Assembly (NCBI GenBank): GCA_025765615.1
Contig: JAIVFJ010000084.1
Coordinates: 124,001-188,000 of the forward strand
DNA length: 64,000 nucleotides
Direction: 5' to 3'
DNA from: Zopfochytrium polystomum
Taxonomy: Eukaryota > Chytridiomycota > Chytridiomycetes > Chytridiales > Chytridiaceae
Shown here one piece after another: positions 44,332-54,799 of the stretch (its first letter is position 1; each line of letters opens with the position of its first letter). The position numbers and the translations under genes are program-made. The notes below the pieces were generated by a model that saw nothing but the letters and a program-made list of their open reading frames with translations, was not told the origin of the DNA and did not search any database.

Positions 44332-47327
44332 GGGGCGTGCGTCGCGGTCGAGGCAGAAGGTTGAAGGAAATGGACCTGCGCGGCCTAAAGTGAGGAGCCG
44401 AGGATGGGGCACCGACGGATTGGCGGATGTATCCTCTGTAATCCCGTCTAACGCTGAGATCAACCACATGAGATAAAAGATTACACCCTCACCAACGAGG
44501 AAAACGGAAGCGCTATTGGGTTACCCGTTGGGGACAAAAAAGAAAATGTCATATAAATATCCTGTTTGGAGGCTAAAGAGCAATCCAAAAATGACTCGTC
44601 CTTCTTCCCACCCATACAACCTGTTCTACAACTCGTGGGCAATGAGGTTGATCGGGTGAGAGGAGATGATCGTAGGAACAAAAAGATTCAATGACTGGGA
44701 GCGACTGGGTAGAAGGCGGGAAATATGCACTGCAATTGCCTGCGTTGTCGACGGCACGGCCCACAATACCAGGTGGAGGTAGGCGCAGATTCACCTTTCA
44801 CCTGTCATTCTTCAGCACATGCACTGGGTCATGTGTGTTTCATACCGCTCACCTACATTTGCGAACCCCTTTCGCTCAAACGAAAATGCGCAACACAGCT
44901 ATTGCTAACGCCGGCGTGGCAGCAGCCTCAGAGGATGCCAAGAACGGGCTGCCAGTTGTTCGCAAATTACTCCCATTCTTTCATCTCTGTTCGGATCCCG
45001 CAGCTTGGCCGTCGCAGTGGAATCTGAGAAGAGATTTCCTCTTAACAATCATCAGCATTAACTTTTTTTTTGCCCGTTCTTTCTCCTTGTGCCTAGAGAC
45101 AAAGCGCAGACACAAGGAACAGTTAGTGTGCAGAGGTGCCTGTTGAACCAAATCAGAACTGTTTTCCACTTAACAAAACCAGACACAACTTGTCTCACTC
45201 CAAGGAGAGTGTTCCAACTCAATCTAAGGAAGAGGGTGCAACCAGGGTGGGAGACAGGACTCTTCGTGCTCCATCGTACCAGGAGACAGAGGGTGAAGCC
45301 AGGCCCACCAAAAGGGGAAAGGAACCATCACCAGGGACAGGGAGGAATACCAGAGAGACCATACCACCACATAATACCTGACCAACCAACTCATTCATAT
45401 CACCTTGAGAGACCTGGATTTGAAGCAATGTCAGCGAAAATCGCGACGGGCCGTTCAAAGGGGTCGTCACAATCTCAATTTTTTTTTCTCGGACATTTTC
45501 GCAACAACGGCGCTTATGTCGCAATTTCGTGGGGCTCCGTTGTTCAGGTCCTTCATTTTCTTGTGCTGATGCCACCCTTCAGTCGATTTTTGGAGAACTT
45601 AGCTCCTCTCCCATCAAAGGGAGTGCTCTACACAACTGAGATGGAGGGCCTCTTGCCAGTAGCGCAGAGCAGATTCAGATGCGACTTAGTGCATATTGAT
45701 AACATGAATAATATACATGGTTGCGACTAAGAGACAGCCCAAATCTCAGTGGTTCGGCTTACAGGGACGATAATAACCATGAAAGTAATGAGTCCAACCA
45801 TGTTATGTTGCTTTTGTGAAGTGTTGTTTGGCCAAGTCAAATTGATAATCCTCACGAGTAATCAGTTAAAAAAGTGGGGTATACTCTGTTTATTTGAAGT
45901 TACAGGCTCAACAGCCTTGTCGTCCTCACATCAGATTCCAAGTGTGGCGTCTCACTCACAAATCAGCGAATGCCTAAACTTACATTGATAGAACCATAGA
46001 GAAGAAGCTTTTCTCTTGGAACGATCCTTCAGAGATTTTGGAGGAGGATAGCCGTTGGAATCTCAAGCAAAAGCAGAGATCCATGCGAATTGATCCCTCT
46101 GTGATGCCAACCCCAACCCCTCAAACTTGTGCAAGACAAAGGCAAAAGCATTGCAGCTTGTTCTTGCTCCAGTCTGAGAACGCAATGATGTCTTTTCATG
46201 GGGAGGATGTGCAGATGCAAATGTGGGCACAGCAAATTAGGCAAGGGCAGTTGGGCAAATCGTTGGATCTTGAATAACAAGGGAATTGTCTGGTGGAACA
46301 AATTTTTCTGTTTTATTGAAAAACAACTGGCCAATCAACACTGGCTTCTCTCGAAACCGCTTCTGGGAAAGTGGTCACAGGCCGAGGATTCGTCTCCTCC
46401 CGATTTGGATGCGAGCACCATCAATCAAATCACGAGCTTTCTGCTCAAAAGGTCAAAAAATTGAGTGACCTTCCAAATTTTTTTGCCCAATTTGGAATGG
46501 AGATCGGTTTTGAGGGTTAGGGTTACCCTAAGGCTGGCTCACCATTCGCCACAGCTGTCTGTCACCCCTGCAAGGCATACACACACACACTGCTCAGTCA
46601 TTGAATGAATTCATTAAACATCTCAGTGCTACCTTGCGTATATGCCCTTCCTTAGCGCTGCTTTTGTTCAACTCTCGACCAAGCTACTGGAGGGCAACAA
46701 GAAGATTACGCCTCTTGAAATTGCAAGGAGTGGAATTTCGTTTCAAAGTCGTCAGCTGGGGTCAGAGGAGCAGGTATTAGTGGATATTCTCTATCTCCTT
46801 TTTCGGACTATGGCAGCCTTGGCCCTTAATTTGAGGGTCCACTATTGACAGACTTTCACACAGACTGCAACTGAGAATGTAACAGGTGCCGCTCGAATGT
46901 ATCCACAACAGAAGACAGCCACCGACTCGGCGAGGAAGAGGTGCTGTCAGTGAGTACCTGTCATCCGGAGCTTGCAGTCACAAACTAACTCTGTCGCCCA
47001 CAGGGTATCTCCTCCATGGGTCGCTCTGTTTACTCCAAGGCCCCTTCATGGGCACTTCAAACACTGCAATCATCATTGATTTGCAACACAATGGACAAAT
47101 CCAGCAGATATAAAAGGCCCAGCTCGATAAAGCGGTACTAGGTTCGCAACTCGCTGCATTCACATACACATGTACACCTCTGTCATGACTAACTTAGTCA
47201 CTGTGAAGTGCCGTTCTCCAATTCAGAACAAATCGCAAATAAGATCATCGGTCGCGAGGTGACTATACTGAGGCACATTGACCAGGGCCTTGTAAGTGCA
47301 CGGCTATCGTCGGGATTCCATTGGCAA
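44332..47327. other. Long region without a recognised gene
   Basis: Composition is close to 45-50% GC, lower than in the genes, and no frame shows a domain. Short open frames at 45089-45730, 46029-46334 and 47198-47647 look like chance. An old, unrecognisable mobile element is possible, because the flanks at 47.3-49.2 kb are repeat and tRNA. Confidence 0.4.
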
Positions 47328-47410
47328 CACCCATGCAGGGGGTTGAACCCTGGACCTTCTCCTTTCGGACGGGATAGAAGGGAGACGCAATACCACTTTG
47401 CTACACGGGT
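47328..47410 (-). tRNA. tRNA-Arg (anticodon TCT) with 11-nt intron
   Basis: On the minus strand every arm folds: acceptor ACCCGTG/CATGGGT (one G-U) with discriminator G, D arm GCAA-AGTGGTA-TTGC, anticodon stem TCTCC/GGAGA, variable loop AGGTC, and T arm CAGGG-TTCAACC-CCCTG. The 18-nt loop reads C-T-TCT-A followed by TCCCGTCCGAA and A, that is, anticodon TCT with an 11-nt intron after position 37. The A-box TAGCAAAGTGG and the B-box GGTTCAACCC fit consensus. The mature length would be 72 nt. Confidence 0.88.
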
Positions 47411-47759
47411 TAGTGCACGCGAACCTGTAAGCGCACTCATGTTTGAAAGCAATACTTCGAGGTGAGGAAACGAGATCAAAGGAGAGGCAAAAAGTCCGAG
47501 AGAGTTTAGAGTCGACCGACGGGCGCGAGAATCGACAAAAAAACGGGCAGGGCGGGGCCGGGGAAACGACACGGCCGCCAACACCGAAAAAAAACCCTCA
47601 GGGGAACCATTAAGGCCAAAAGAAAAGCCACCGCACCAGCTCTTCACTCCCTCTTCGCCCTGCCCCTACCCCCGCACCCCCTCCCCCTCCACCCGCCATC
47701 TTTTCGCTAATACCCTTCAATAATCCATCTCCACGCTCTGGAGCAAAAGTGCAGAGTGA

Positions 47760-49150
47760 TGTGAGACTATACTTACTCCTTTGACCCTGGAATACAGGCC
47801 TTAGAGTGAAGGAAAGCAAACAACAGGCCAAAACTAACTTTATGTGGCTGATGTCTAGGAGTGTTTCAACCCAACTACTTGCCTAGTCCATGAAGTATCC
47901 TTACTCCTCTGTCTCACAGGGGTCTCTACACAAAGAGTAGAGGTTCAAAGGGGCAATCCTCTGAGGATTGGAGCAGGAGCACTGATGACTTGTGTGGCCA
48001 CAGGCTGGTGTAAGGGGACACAGATGGGCGCTCCTGAGGGCACAACACAACTACAGAATAAAACAGAGAAGAGGGTAACAGGGGTTTTATCTTGCAAGTA
48101 GCCTCATCTAAAACACAGCAGTGGTGCAGTGGGACAGACAGGGTGCAGCCGGCACCCCTCACTGTGCAAGCGCTGAGGAATCTCCGTTGTCGCCAGCGAC
48201 AGGGACGAACAGTTAGTAGCCGGACAGTGGGACAGACACGTCTCGGCCAGCGACCCTCACCAAACAGCAGCTGAGGAACCATTGTCATCACCCGTCCCGT
48301 CACGACCCAGTGCCCCTCGTCACTCGGAAAGCTGAAAGACACTTGCTGGGCATGGCAAAGGGGGAGAGAGGCGAGTTGACTATGTAGTGGTTGGAAGGTA
48401 CGTAGCTGGGAACTCGATTTCGGAAACACCAGCAACCGCACAGGCACCCCACTGTGCGCCATTGGTGCGGTCACTCAACCGGCAGGTCACTGAAAAAAGA
48501 AAATATGTCAGGAAAACCCTGGTGCAACAGAAACTGTAAAGACAAAAGAAGCAAAAGCCGTCCCCGTAATAAAGATGGTGTTTGGCGGAACTGACTGGTT
48601 AGCAGCAAGAGGCACAAGATGGAGCCAAACCTATTGTGACTGTCAGTTATTGTTCTCACAATACCAATGGGAGAGCAAGCCACCGCCAATGCAGACCCGG
48701 ATGCTGGCTTGTGCTGATGACAAATACTTCGAGTATTAAGTGGAACAGAAACCCAGTGTTAACAGTTTTCCTCCTCCTCTGCTCAAGCAGATAATACAGG
48801 AGAGGTTTTTACCCTGTGCCAGTCACGCTTGCCTAGCAACTATTACAGTGTGCATATCATCATTATGTATCAATTATTCATAACAGAGTTTTTTTCTCTT
48901 TCTCTCCAAGTTGGGGAGAAGGACCACCCGCAAACGCACATCTCCACTTCATTCACTCCTTCCCTCACTCACACAGAGTAGACTGTTTACAGATGGGTTA
49001 GCCACAAATACACTTTGATAACCCCTTGGACACTAAAGAACTGGGAATAAAAATAATAGAGGTCCTGATCCTTGCAGTTTCTGACAAGTGTCCTTGTTTT
49101 TGCCAATAAAAACCCCAGAGTTATCACTGAGACCTTGGTGTACTCTCACA
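47760..49150 (+). mobile_element. Dispersed element R1, copy C, carrying a nested solo LTR
   Basis: It begins TGTGAGACTATACTTACTCC and ends GTGTACTCTCACA. Outside the nested LTR (48579-48991) its two ends match copy A; the central stretch (about 47800-48470) differs or is diverged. It lies 350 bp upstream of the tRNA-Arg gene. No coding domain is visible. Confidence 0.6.
48579..48991 (+). mobile_element. Solo LTR with 5-bp target duplication GATGG
   Basis: It starts TGTTTGGCGGAACTGACTGG and ends GACTGTTTACA. GATGG is present at 48574-48578 and 48992-48996. It is 413 bp, and the same sequence recurs at 55481-55894 and, inverted, at 16544-16929. TG...CA ends plus a 5-bp duplication are the hallmark of an LTR retrotransposon reduced to a solo LTR. 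Confidence 0.85.
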
Positions 49151-49371
49151 GCGAAGTGAAAGTACAATTCTAAGTATTGCTTTCTTTCTTGTTCGATCTG
49201 CAATCATTTCTTCCTATTTTTACTTACACGTTTTATTGTTGCTAATATTCCCCTTTAAAGCAAAACTCGTGCTATCCTCAACGGCCGCGGCCTGCCAAAG
49301 ATATGAAGAGGACGGGCTCTTGCCTTGGGCTCTTCTTGGAACGGTGAAGTCGCTCAATCAATAATCCGCGG

Positions 49372-49373
<2 letters not shown>

Positions 49374-49411
<38 letters not shown>
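49374..49411 (+). repeat. Poly(T) run, about 37 bases
   Basis: It lies just 3' of the TMEM120-like gene (poly(A) on the gene's own strand). Similar runs occur in introns and flanks throughout the window. Confidence 0.9.
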
Positions 49412-49641
49412 CTTTGGCCGTGTTCCAATAAACGCCGTTTTTGGACAACGATTTGAGCCGATGAGGTGAGGGAAACGAGAAAAATGAAAGAAAAAAGAAA
49501 AAGAAAAGAAAAAGTGAGAAAAGGTCCGAGATGGCGGACGAAAAGCGGGGGAAGGTTCCGCAGGCAAACAAACGAGGGGGGCGGTGGTGAAGGGGTACGG
49601 TAAGAAGGGGACGCACAACAAAAAAGACTCGGCGGAACACC

Positions 49642-51760
49642 TCACTCCCTCTTCGCCCGGCCCCGACCCCCCGCACCGCTACCCGCCGCAGCAGCACCAC
49701 CGCCCCGCGCCCGCGCCCGCGCTCCCCGCCGGTAATGCGTCCACAGCGCCGCCAGCGTCGCCGCCGCGTTGCCGCCGCCCAGCACGACCAGCAGCACCCC
49801 GGCCACCAGCGCCTGCCACGACGAGCGACCCGCGCCCGGCCACCACCACAGCGCCAGGCACAGCCACCCGTTGTACGCCTGCCACGCCTGCCCGACCGCC
49901 AGGAACGGCACCAGCAAGCCCACGCCCGTGCCCGACGGAGGAACGCTGCCGCCGCCGCCGCCGGCGGTCTCCCCTGCCGCGGCGGCGGCCGTTGCCGTCG
50001 TCGCCGCCGCTGTCGCGCTCGCGGCGGACACCTGGCCGCTGCCGCCCTCGCCCGTGGACGCCACCGCCGCCGCCGCCGCCGGGGCGCCACCGCCGGACCC
50101 GCCCGACTCGTCCAGCGCCACGACCCCGCCCGCGCCGCCCTCGCCGCCGACCGTGTCCATAGCGCGCGCGCGGTCCATCGCGACCAGCGTGTACAGCCGC
50201 CGCACCTGGTACCGGAACTGCAGGTACTGCACGGCGCCGAGGTACGCCGCGAACCCCAGCAGCGACCTGACCACCGCGCCGACCCTCCTCCCGTCCTCGT
50301 CGTCGTCGTCGTCGTTCGTCCCACCAGTAGAACCAGCGGCGGCCGCGGCTGCAGCCGCAGCCGCAGCAGAAGCCCACAGCTGCGGCCACCACAGCAAAAA
50401 GTCCCCCAGCAGCACGACCGACAGGTACCGATGCGCGAACCACCACCAATGGATCCTGCTCCCGTTCGCGCGGAGCAAGTGCTCGCGCAGCGCGACGGTC
50501 GAGTGGTACGCGAGGTCGGCAAACAGGAACGCGGCGGTCAGCAGCGGCGACGGCAGCGCGGCGGTGGGCGGGAGGGCCAGCGCGAGGGACGCGAGGAGAG
50601 TGAGGACGAGGGTCGCGGTGAGCTTGAACAGCTCGGTTTCCTTCTTGTACCGCAGCCGCTGGGTGTAGGGGCGGATGACAAAGGGCGCGGACGCGCCGAG
50701 CGCGAGGCGGAGCAGCCGGTGCGCGGGTTTCGGCAGCGTCCCGTCGATTCGGCCGTACCGCCGTTGCACGGAGTGGGTTTGCTCGGCGAGGTAGGCGCGC
50801 GCGTCGGCGGCGGTGTCGAGGGGCCGGAGGAAGGACATGGCGCCGCCGGGGGAGTGGGAGCGCGTCGAGGCGCCGGGGGGGAGGAAGGATGGGCGTGGGC
50901 GCGAGCGGCTGCGGACAGAGAGGTCGCGGAGCTGCTGCTGTTGCTGACGCGCGGCGGGTGAGGAGGAGGAGGAGGATGCGGGGCGCGGGGAGCGGCTGCT
51001 GCTTGGTGGCGGGGTGGAGAGCGCGACGGACGCGGCGGCGAGGTACTCGCGCATGGTGGCGCGGTGGCGCGCGAGGTCTTGGATGCAGGCCGACTCTTCC
51101 GAGAGCACCTTTTGCGCGAGGGCGTTGGCGGCGGCGGCGCGTGCCTGATTGTTGTTGTTGTTGTTGTTGATTGTATTTTTTTTTTTTTTTTTTGTTGGTA
51201 GAAGGTTGTTTAGGCGGGGTGAGATGTTTTTGTGATGCAGAACGAGTCTGTCAGGTCAGGCCCGCAGCGGCGGACGGATGGATATAGCGAGGGAGACGAC
51301 AATGTTCCACAGCGCACGTTGATTTCTTTGGCAGGGACCACGGCCGGGGGGGTGGCGAGCAGAACAGTTTGAAGTCGAGGTGGGACGGGGTATGAGGACG
51401 GGCAGACTGGGCGGGGGTCTCGTCACGCCACCCGTTCGCGCCCGGGTTGGTGAGGCTGCCCACGCGACGACGATCGATGGCAACGGGAAAAAAAAGGGAA
51501 AAAAAAAAGAAAGAAAGACAGAGAAGAGAAGTGGAAATCAATACCTCGAGCACACGCAGTTGGTTAAGCAGGGCGTCGCCGTGGCGCACGGCGGCGAGGA
51601 CAGCGGCGTCTTCGTCGTCGCCGTCATCGTCGTCGTCGGCGTTGTCTCCGTCGTTGTCGGCGTCCTTACGGCCGTCGTGGGCGGCGGCATCGGAGGCGGC
51701 ATTGGCGTCCTCGTCGCGGTCGTCGGCAGGACGGCTTGCTGCTGCTGCTGCTTCGCTCAT
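49642..51760 (-). CDS. TMEM120/TMPIT-like polytopic membrane protein
   Basis: Exon 1 is 51760-51545 and exon 2 is 51144-49642, joined by GAG|GTATTG...AATCAG|GCA. The head is acidic and is followed by a predicted coiled coil (LLNQLRVLE, then ARAAAANALAQKVLSEES) as in the TMPIT family. The core begins with RPYTQRLRYKKETELFKLTA and runs through several hydrophobic segments. It contains the family signature GSRIHWWWFAHRYLSVVLLG, then AVQYLQFRYQVRRLYTLVAM with RARAMDTV, and LLVPFLAVGQAWQAYNGWLC. Animal TMEM120 proteins are six-helix ER or nuclear-envelope membrane proteins with a CoA-binding pocket; their role is unsettled, so function here is unknown. A low-complexity insert (poly-Ala/Gly, about 70 residues) separates the last segments. 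The C-terminus is Gly/Arg-rich. The 5' flank carries a (CT)n tract. Confidence 0.82.
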
Positions 51761-51849
51761 TTTTTTGGTTTTTTTTTTCTACTTTTTTCGTTTTATTTTC
51801 TTTGGTTCTCTTTCCCTTTTTTTGTTTCATTTTTTTGTTTTGGTCCTCT

Positions 51850-51852
<3 letters not shown>

Positions 51853-51894
<42 letters not shown>

Positions 51895-51911
51895 TCTCTC
51901 TCTCTCTCTCC
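51853..51911 (+). repeat. (CT)n microsatellite
   Basis: About 29 CT units with two CC interruptions, between the divergent or tandem minus-strand genes at 51760 and 52047. Confidence 0.95.
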
Positions 51912-52046
51912 CTGTCTCAAAATCAAAAAAAAAAAGATGACAAATCTGTTTCTCCTAATTGCCCACCCCACCCAGATCGATCCGCACACAGAACTTTCCG
52001 CCCCTTCCCTGCAAAATAAACACTCTCAACCAAATTCAAACACAAT

Positions 52047-54107
52047 TCAAAACTCGTACTGGTACTCGGCCGCAACCTCCCACCGCGACCCGGGCGCCGC
52101 AGCCCCCACGTACTTTACAAACTTGAGCACCCCGGGCTCGCGCAGCGCAAGGCTCAGCGCGTTCGAGCTCGCTGACACCGACAGCAGCGCGCCGCCGTCG
52201 CCCGTGTTATTCTTGCCGCTCGCCTTGCCGTACCCGCCGTCGTCGGCTGCGCCACGGTACTGCGCCGGGTCGTCGTTGCCCTCGTCCGCCGCCATGTAGC
52301 ACTCGAACCCGCCCACGTCGTCCGACGCCCACACCCTCGCCGCTCCCGCGCTGTCGTCGCGCACAAAGCACAGCGTCGCGTCGAGAACTCCAAGAGGCGG
52401 TTCTTCCTCTTCCTCCTCCGTCGAAGAAGAAGAAGAAGAAGAAGAAGGAAACCCCGGCGTCGGCGTCGCCAGCGTGTAGTCCATCCCCGGACGGAACCGC
52501 GCCGTCCGCGTCCGAACGCCCATCGGTTTGACGCTGGTAACGAGGTACAGGAACCGCCGGAACGCCGCCGACGGCACCAGCTCGCGCTGCACCCGCAACA
52601 GCAGCGCCGCCGCCGCGTCCTGCTTGTCTCCGTCGCGCTTACCACTGTCGCCCTCGTCGAGCTCCAGGAACCGCTGCTTGTGCGCAGGTCCGCGCTCCAC
52701 CCACCCGCCGCGCACCCCCGCCGCATAGTCCGGCGGCGGCGGCTGTCGGCTCATACCGACGTCGTCCGAGTCCCGCCACCCGAGCCCGTCCGCCGCGTCC
52801 GCCGCCCGCGTCGCCGCACGCACGGCGGCCGCGAGCTCCGCGCGCAGAAACTCGCGCAGCTGCACCGCCGACTCGGCCACGAACCGCGCGTTCAGCGACG
52901 CGATCGTCGGTGCCGAGAGGTACGTCGGGTTCACAAACTCGGCGAGCGTCGCGACTTCGCTGGGCGTCAGCGGCGCGTCGTCCGCGTCGTCGGGGATGCT
53001 ATCGTCGGAGGACGACGACGAGTCCGGCCCGCCGCGGAACGAGAGCGGCGGCAGTGCCGCGAACGGCCGCCCGTCGTCCGCCATCAGCTGCTCCAGCGAC
53101 GCCTCCGCCGTGTTCTCCTCCAAGCCCTCCGCGGCCCCTTCCTCCTCCCAATCCTCCCCCTCTTCCCCCTCCCCCAACGGCTCCACAAGCTCGTCCTCCG
53201 GCTGCCTAAAATGAAACCACCCCGAAATGCTCGGCCTCTCCCTCCCCTCCTTCACCGCCAGCACCTCCGACACCGCGTGGAACGACAACCCGGGTTGCAC
53301 CGCAAACATCGCCACCTCGTTCCACCGCGGCACCACCACCTTCTCTGGCCGCACCGCCGGCGTGCCCCGCGACACCACCGGGTACAGCTCCAGCGCCCCG
53401 CCGTCCGCCGCCGTCCAACCCCGCGGCCCGGTTCCCCCGTCGCCGTCCTCCTCCTCCTCCACGAGGTACACGATATACGACACGGCGCGGCTCCCAATCA
53501 CGTCGTCGTGGCAGAGCAAATGACACCCCTTCGCGTACCGGTTATGCGACAAATCCCGCTTCGTCGCGCTCAGGCTCCCCCGCTTCAACCCGCACACCCG
53601 CTCCACGAACCGCCGGAAGGTCCGCGAGTACAGCGCGTCGCGGAGCCGCCGCAGGCTCGGCAGCAGCCGCGCCTCGGCGGCGGGGAGCCCGTCGAGGTTC
53701 GCGAGGTCGCCGGTTTGGAGGACCCGGTAGATGTCGGTTTCTTTGTGGGTTGCGTGCAGGTGCGTGAGGCATTCTTGGCGGGCGGAGCGGAGGAGGGACG
53801 GGGTGAAGAGGGCGGGGAGGAGGGCGTGCCGGTAGGGGGTGGAGGCGAGGTATTGGGCGCGGAGGGCGCGCGCGGAGGAGGGCGAGATGGCGCCGGGGCG
53901 GAAGGCGGAGGCGATGGGGTCTTCTGGTGTCGGGGCGGCGGAGGCGGTGGTGGATTCGGAGGACACCTTGAGGCGCTTGGGCGCTCTGGTGGAGGATGAC
54001 CCTCCTTCGCTGTCGATGTCGTGGTTGTCGTGGTGGTTGCTGTTGTCGGCGGAGGCGGCGACCGCAGCGGCGGTCGAGGACGGCGACAACGACGAAGGAG
54101 GGGTCAT
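52047..54107 (-). CDS. TPA1: Prolyl 3,4-dihydroxylase Tpa1/Ofd1 (OGFOD1 family)
   Basis: 2-oxoglutarate/Fe(II) dioxygenase that hydroxylates a proline of ribosomal protein uS12. In yeasts it also links oxygen to translation termination or sterol signalling. It is a single uninterrupted 686-residue frame. After an 80-residue disordered head comes the N-terminal double-stranded helix: KRDLSHNRYAKGCHLLCHDD with the iron-binding HxD, SRAVSYIVYLVEEEE, then GGALELYPV. The distal His and 2-oxoglutarate-binding Arg are in GLSFHAVSEVLA and ERPSISGWFHF. The C-terminal half carries the second, non-catalytic fold (LAEFVNPTYLSAPTIASLNA; RFLYLVTSVKPMGVRTRTAR; DATLCFVRDD). An acidic insert of about 50 residues lies between the halves. 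All catalytic residues are present. The start is the first ATG, preceded by a T-rich stretch. Confidence 0.93.
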   Translation of the reverse strand: MTPPSSLSPSSTAAAVAASADNSNHHDNHDIDSEGGSSSTRAPKRLKVSSESTTASAAPTPEDPIASAFRPGAISPSSARALRAQYLASTPYRHALLPALFTPSLLRSARQECLTHLHATHKETDIYRVLQTGDLANLDGLPAAEARLLPSLRRLRDALYSRTFRRFVERVCGLKRGSLSATKRDLSHNRYAKGCHLLCHDDVIGSRAVSYIVYLVEEEEDGDGGTGPRGWTAADGGALELYPVVSRGTPAVRPEKVVVPRWNEVAMFAVQPGLSFHAVSEVLAVKEGRERPSISGWFHFRQPEDELVEPLGEGEEGEDWEEEGAAEGLEENTAEASLEQLMADDGRPFAALPPLSFRGGPDSSSSSDDSIPDDADDAPLTPSEVATLAEFVNPTYLSAPTIASLNARFVAESAVQLREFLRAELAAAVRAATRAADAADGLGWRDSDDVGMSRQPPPPDYAAGVRGGWVERGPAHKQRFLELDEGDSGKRDGDKQDAAAALLLRVQRELVPSAAFRRFLYLVTSVKPMGVRTRTARFRPGMDYTLATPTPGFPSSSSSSSSTEEEEEEPPLGVLDATLCFVRDDSAGAARVWASDDVGGFECYMAADEGNDDPAQYRGAADDGGYGKASGKNNTGDGGALLSVSASSNALSLALREPGVLKFVKYVGAAAPGSRWEVAAEYQYEF

Positions 54108-54136
54108 GGTGTGTGTGTTCTTTCTTTCTTTCTTTC

Positions 54137-54148
<12 letters not shown>

Positions 54149-54180
<32 letters not shown>
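54149..54180 (+). repeat. Poly(T) run next to (CTTT)n, 5' flank of TPA1
   Basis: Several CTTT units at 54117-54148 run into about 30 T, immediately upstream of the TPA1 ATG on the opposite strand. Confidence 0.9.
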
Positions 54181-54239
54181 TTTCCTTCGTACTTTCTTGT
54201 GTTGCTTTGATCCGACGAAAAATGACTCTGTGTGACTGA

Positions 54240-54540
54240 CGACAGGGGTCGATGGCATAGTCCGTAGCGAATCAGGCAATAGTTGTCTAGCGGCAGGGGG
54301 AACTACGGCCGTAGGCTCAAGTATTTACCAGCACTCACGCAACATTCACGATCCACGCTCCCGCCGCGGGTGGCTTTGAAGAGTCCACAAACCCTCTCGC
54401 TTGGCGACAGTCAGGTTGGAGGAATTGAAGAGGGGCCTTAACGCAGGCTTTCTTCGCGGTAAGCAAAACAAATCCAACTTCTTAGAGATGGCATTTAGTG
54501 GCTCTGGTTACGGATGAGGCTGCTTCTCCCAGGGCTGCTA
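54240..54540. repeat. R2 dispersed repeat copy
   Basis: The core TCTAGCGGCAGGGGGAACTA at about 54276-54295 matches the copies near 17112 and 35122. The downstream stretch to 54510 resembles 17400-17540. The copy is diverged and its limits are unclear. Confidence 0.45.
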
Positions 54541-54799
54541 TTTATGGGGAAAAAGGCATTAGGAGAAGTGGTACATAGTCTATGTAGACTTCATTAACCT
54601 GCACTCAATTAGACTTTCTGATGGACCAAATCCGTTGCGTTGTTGGTCAGCGTAGATGACAAATGCGGCCAGTGTATCACATCCATGGTCACATTCGTGT
54701 GAAGGAAAAGGAAAGGTCCCAATAGTGTCTTGGACTCGGCCAAATGCGGTGTTTCCGCCCTTTCGCCGTGACGCCGGCCTTTTTGGTTCAGGCGGCTAA

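Noticed and set aside
48471..48689. Conserved small open frame (starting MAVACSPIGIVRT) also found near 16.8 and 55.4 kb
   Set aside because: It is conserved only because it lies inside copies of the solo LTR, it runs across the LTR edge, and its codons are broken in one copy.
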